NCBI RefSeq assembly: GCF_000317125.1
Contig: NC_019695.1
Coordinates: 294,336-358,335 of the forward strand
DNA: 64,000 nucleotides
Direction of reading: 5' to 3'
From: Chroococcidiopsis thermalis PCC 7203
GTDB lineage: Bacteria > Cyanobacteriota > Cyanobacteriia > Cyanobacteriales > Chroococcidiopsidaceae
Of this stretch, positions 62,125 through 64,000 are shown one piece after another. Each line of letters starts with the position of its first letter. Position 1 is the stretch's first letter. The translations under genes were made by a program, and so were the position numbers. The notes below the pieces were generated by a model. The model was given only the letters and a program-made list of their open reading frames with translations. It had not been told where the DNA came from and did not search any database.

Positions 62125-63180
62125 ATGGATTTATTAATACAATTGGCTGGTACGGGGATAATTATTTTAACTCTTTTAGACATTTATCTAACTGTACTTT
62201 TTCATCGCCTCGGTAGTAGTGTTGTTAGTATGCCTTTGAACCGAGGAATATGGTGTTTTTTGCGCCTAGTAACGCAAGTCATTCCTAGCAAAAGCGATCG
62301 CCTACTTGCTCATAGTGGTTCTATTATGATAGTTGCTATTTTAGCAGTGTGGGCGGCTTCACTTATGAGTGGATTTGCTTTAATTATTTTCCCCGAATTA
62401 GGTTCGGCAATTCAAGCTAGCGAAGGAAAAACGCCCACTGATTTTATTACTGCACTCTACTATAGCGGCTTTTCTTTCACTACTTTAGGAACAGGCGATC
62501 TAGTTCCAAAAACAGCTACTTATCGATTACTAACTTTATTAGAAGCAGCACTGGGATTTTCTAGTTTTACAATTACAATTACCTACTTACTCTCAGTCTA
62601 TAATGCTTTAATTACCCGCAATACATTTGCTCTCAGCTTATACCATCGCACCGATGGCACGGGGGATGCAGCAGAGTTATTAGCAAGACTGGGAGCTAGT
62701 GGCGAACTCAGTGGGATTCAGCAGGATCTTTCTAATATGGCGAGAGATTTGATTGAGTTACTAGAGCTACAACATTCATATCCAGTACTGATTTATTTCC
62801 GCTTTCGCGAAACATATTATACTCTACCGCGAGTCATACTCTTAGCAATAGACACGGCAAGCCTGATTAAAAGCGCATTAAATGCTGAAAAATATCGTTC
62901 TCTATTACACTCTACAGCAGTAGCAGAATTGTGGGGTGGCAGTACGCATATTCTCTCCGAGCTATCTCAATCGATTCTACCCAAACACCGGATAAAATGC
63001 GATCGCCAAATGGAACTAGTCTGGCGAAAAAGATATTATGATGCAGTGGAAAGATTGAGTGCTGAGGGTATAGAAACAGCAACAGATCGAGAAGCAGGTG
63101 CAGAATTATACGTTGCTTTGCGGCGGAAATGGCAACCCCTTTTAACAACCCTCAGCAATTATTTAGCAGTAGACTTATAA
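62125..63180 (+). CDS. Two-helix potassium channel-like protein
   Basis: A 351-residue protein. Membrane helices lie near residues 3-25, 67-90 and 136-158, and a pore loop GFSFTTLGTGDLVPKT near 113-128. The filter is TLGTGD, not the TVGYGD of most K+ channels. The C-terminal 180 residues are a soluble helical domain without an obvious RCK motif. Family: ion channel (PF07885-type). Function as a K+ channel is likely but selectivity is unverified. Confidence 0.8.
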   Translation: MDLLIQLAGTGIIILTLLDIYLTVLFHRLGSSVVSMPLNRGIWCFLRLVTQVIPSKSDRLLAHSGSIMIVAILAVWAASLMSGFALIIFPELGSAIQASEGKTPTDFITALYYSGFSFTTLGTGDLVPKTATYRLLTLLEAALGFSSFTITITYLLSVYNALITRNTFALSLYHRTDGTGDAAELLARLGASGELSGIQQDLSNMARDLIELLELQHSYPVLIYFRFRETYYTLPRVILLAIDTASLIKSALNAEKYRSLLHSTAVAELWGGSTHILSELSQSILPKHRIKCDRQMELVWRKRYYDAVERLSAEGIETATDREAGAELYVALRRKWQPLLTTLSNYLAVDL

Positions 63181-63188
63181 CGTGCTAC

Positions 63189-63617
63189 CTAAAATATTCC
63201 GATCAGTATGGGAATAGTAAATAGAACTAATAGCACTACCAGAATGAAAGGGATTAAGTTAACATTATGCGGTTTGTGTGGCTCTATAATTAGATTTTCA
63301 TCTTCTTCAAATCGAGCTAGACGAATTGCATCAGAAATTTCTTTGGCATCTTTGACGTGATGTAATGCTTTTTTTTCACCATTCGGATATTCAAAAATAA
63401 AATAAGTTGGAACCTTAATCCAGTCACCTGTAATATCAGGTGCATCTACAGCAATTTGTTTAGCTTTGTCCACCAAAGTCTGTGGCTCTTTAGCAATGCG
63501 ATCGCCTGGATTAACAGTTAAAATTGCGCTCTCGAATGGCTGGTATATCTTAGCTGTGTTTGTCTGAGATTTTTTTAATGTTTTTTGACCGGATTTTTTC
63601 AAGTTGAAGCCAACCAT
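63189..63617 (-). CDS. Hypothetical tail-anchored protein
   Basis: A 142-residue protein with a basic, Gln/Thr-rich N-terminus, a central globular part (IKVPTYFIFEYPNGEKKALHH) and a C-terminal membrane helix (FILVVLLVLFTIPILIGIF). No family recognised. Convergent with the channel gene, 8 bases apart. Confidence 0.6.
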   Translation of the reverse strand: MVGFNLKKSGQKTLKKSQTNTAKIYQPFESAILTVNPGDRIAKEPQTLVDKAKQIAVDAPDITGDWIKVPTYFIFEYPNGEKKALHHVKDAKEISDAIRLARFEEDENLIIEPHKPHNVNLIPFILVVLLVLFTIPILIGIF

Positions 63618-63909
63618 AAAATTCTCCTCTCAAGTGAAGGAATTATTTTAATTTCAGTTGTTCGTCAAGATTGAGGAGTATTCAAATCAGTTATCTGTAC
63701 TTCGTATCGCTTTGCTATCAAATGTTTTTTTCAAACAAGGATGATACCTTACCAAGCTATAGCCAAACTAAAGTTCTAGCCAAACTAAAGTTTTAGCCAA
63801 ACTAAATTGTTACCCCACAAACTTGAGTTGTTCCTAAAGCGAGGCGTTTGAATGAAAAGACTGTTTCAAATTTATTACCAATATTATAAAAAATTGCTAG
63901 CTAAACTAT
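63618..63909. other. AT-rich intergenic stretch with a 17-base tandem repeat
   Basis: No supported gene; contains the repeat at 63760-63808. Confidence 0.45.
63760..63808 (+). repeat. Three tandem copies of a 17-base unit TAGCCAAACTAAAGTTY
   Basis: Two near-perfect copies (63760-63776, 63777-63793) and a third partial copy to 63808. Confidence 0.8.
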
Positions 63910-64000
63910 ATGTTTTCAAACAAAGAATTTATGAATATTGAAGAAACTTTAGATTCGCCACCTGCCACTAACTCTTACGCAGGCAGCCAAGCACAGAAAA
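63910..64000 (+). CDS. Possible start of a gene cut by the window edge
   Basis: From ATG at 63910 (or the in-frame ATG at 63931) an open frame MFSNKEFMNIEETLD then SPPATNSYAG runs off the end. There is no strong ribosome site, so it is only tentatively a gene. Confidence 0.35.
   Translation, partial: MFSNKEFMNIEETLDSPPATNSYAGSQAQK

Overview
This window is chromosomal DNA from a cyanobacterium. Direct evidence: an allophycocyanin-B gene (apcD), the photosystem II assembly factor Psb35, two tocopherol-pathway genes, KtrAB potassium uptake, a Ycf46-type AAA ATPase, cyanobacterial small families (DUF2808, DUF2103, ChaB), very dense HIP1 octamers (GCGATCGC), and many short 7-base and 9-base tandem repeats of the kind common in Chroococcidiopsis-like and filamentous cyanobacteria. 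The genus is not fixed by what I can see. I found no tRNA, rRNA, CRISPR array, prophage or intact insertion sequence.

Layout. 1-6121 (minus): edge of an SH3-type protein, then the conserved ribosome/membrane-insertion block rpmH-rnpA-PH protein-yidC-jag-yceD-ycf46, and a DUF2808 exported protein. 6254-6432: a long GGACAAGGG repeat array. 7022-9977: pntAA-pntAB-pntB transhydrogenase operon. 10101-13857: small plus-strand genes (2Fe-2S ferredoxin-like, DUF6737, small kinase-like protein, dehydrogenase, DUF6152/membrane pair). 13905-20114: histidine kinase divergent from cobN. 20111-24655 (minus): glycosyltransferase, PotA-like ATPase and a second GyrA/ParC-type topoisomerase subunit. 24964-32376: response regulator, hemL, chaB, hisIE, glutamine amidotransferase, a HicBA pair with a frameshifted hicA, asnS, small proteins, anti-sigma-type ATPase. 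33048-40610: rlmD, apcD, ubiD, Doc toxin/antitoxin, glycosyltransferase, miaB. 40697-43943: a plus-strand run of small oxidative or detoxification-type enzymes. 44047-45569: rsmB with a frameshift. 45634-50783: terB-like, psb35, tocopherol pair, ktrB-ktrA. 50877-50950: a probable Yfr1 small RNA. 50983-57838: lipA, mnmD, gyrB, miaA, DUF2459-like protein, clpS. 57986-63617: secreted FAD oxidoreductase, phosphoribosyltransferase, small proteins, potassium channel.

The functional content is housekeeping: RNA modification (rlmD, rsmB, miaA, miaB, mnmD, rnpA), cofactor and pigment synthesis (hemL, cobN, lipA, ubiD, tocopherol), topology control and ion balance.

The most unusual property is how deeply the short repeats have entered genes. 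They sit in frame inside cobN (five places), a histidine kinase, the GyrA-like gene, rsmB and miaA. They supply the stop codon and last residues of many other genes, and apparently the start codon and ribosome site of mnmD. The orientation of the 7-base repeats predicts which of these outcomes occurs. I did not see a clear undescribed multi-gene system such as a defence island.
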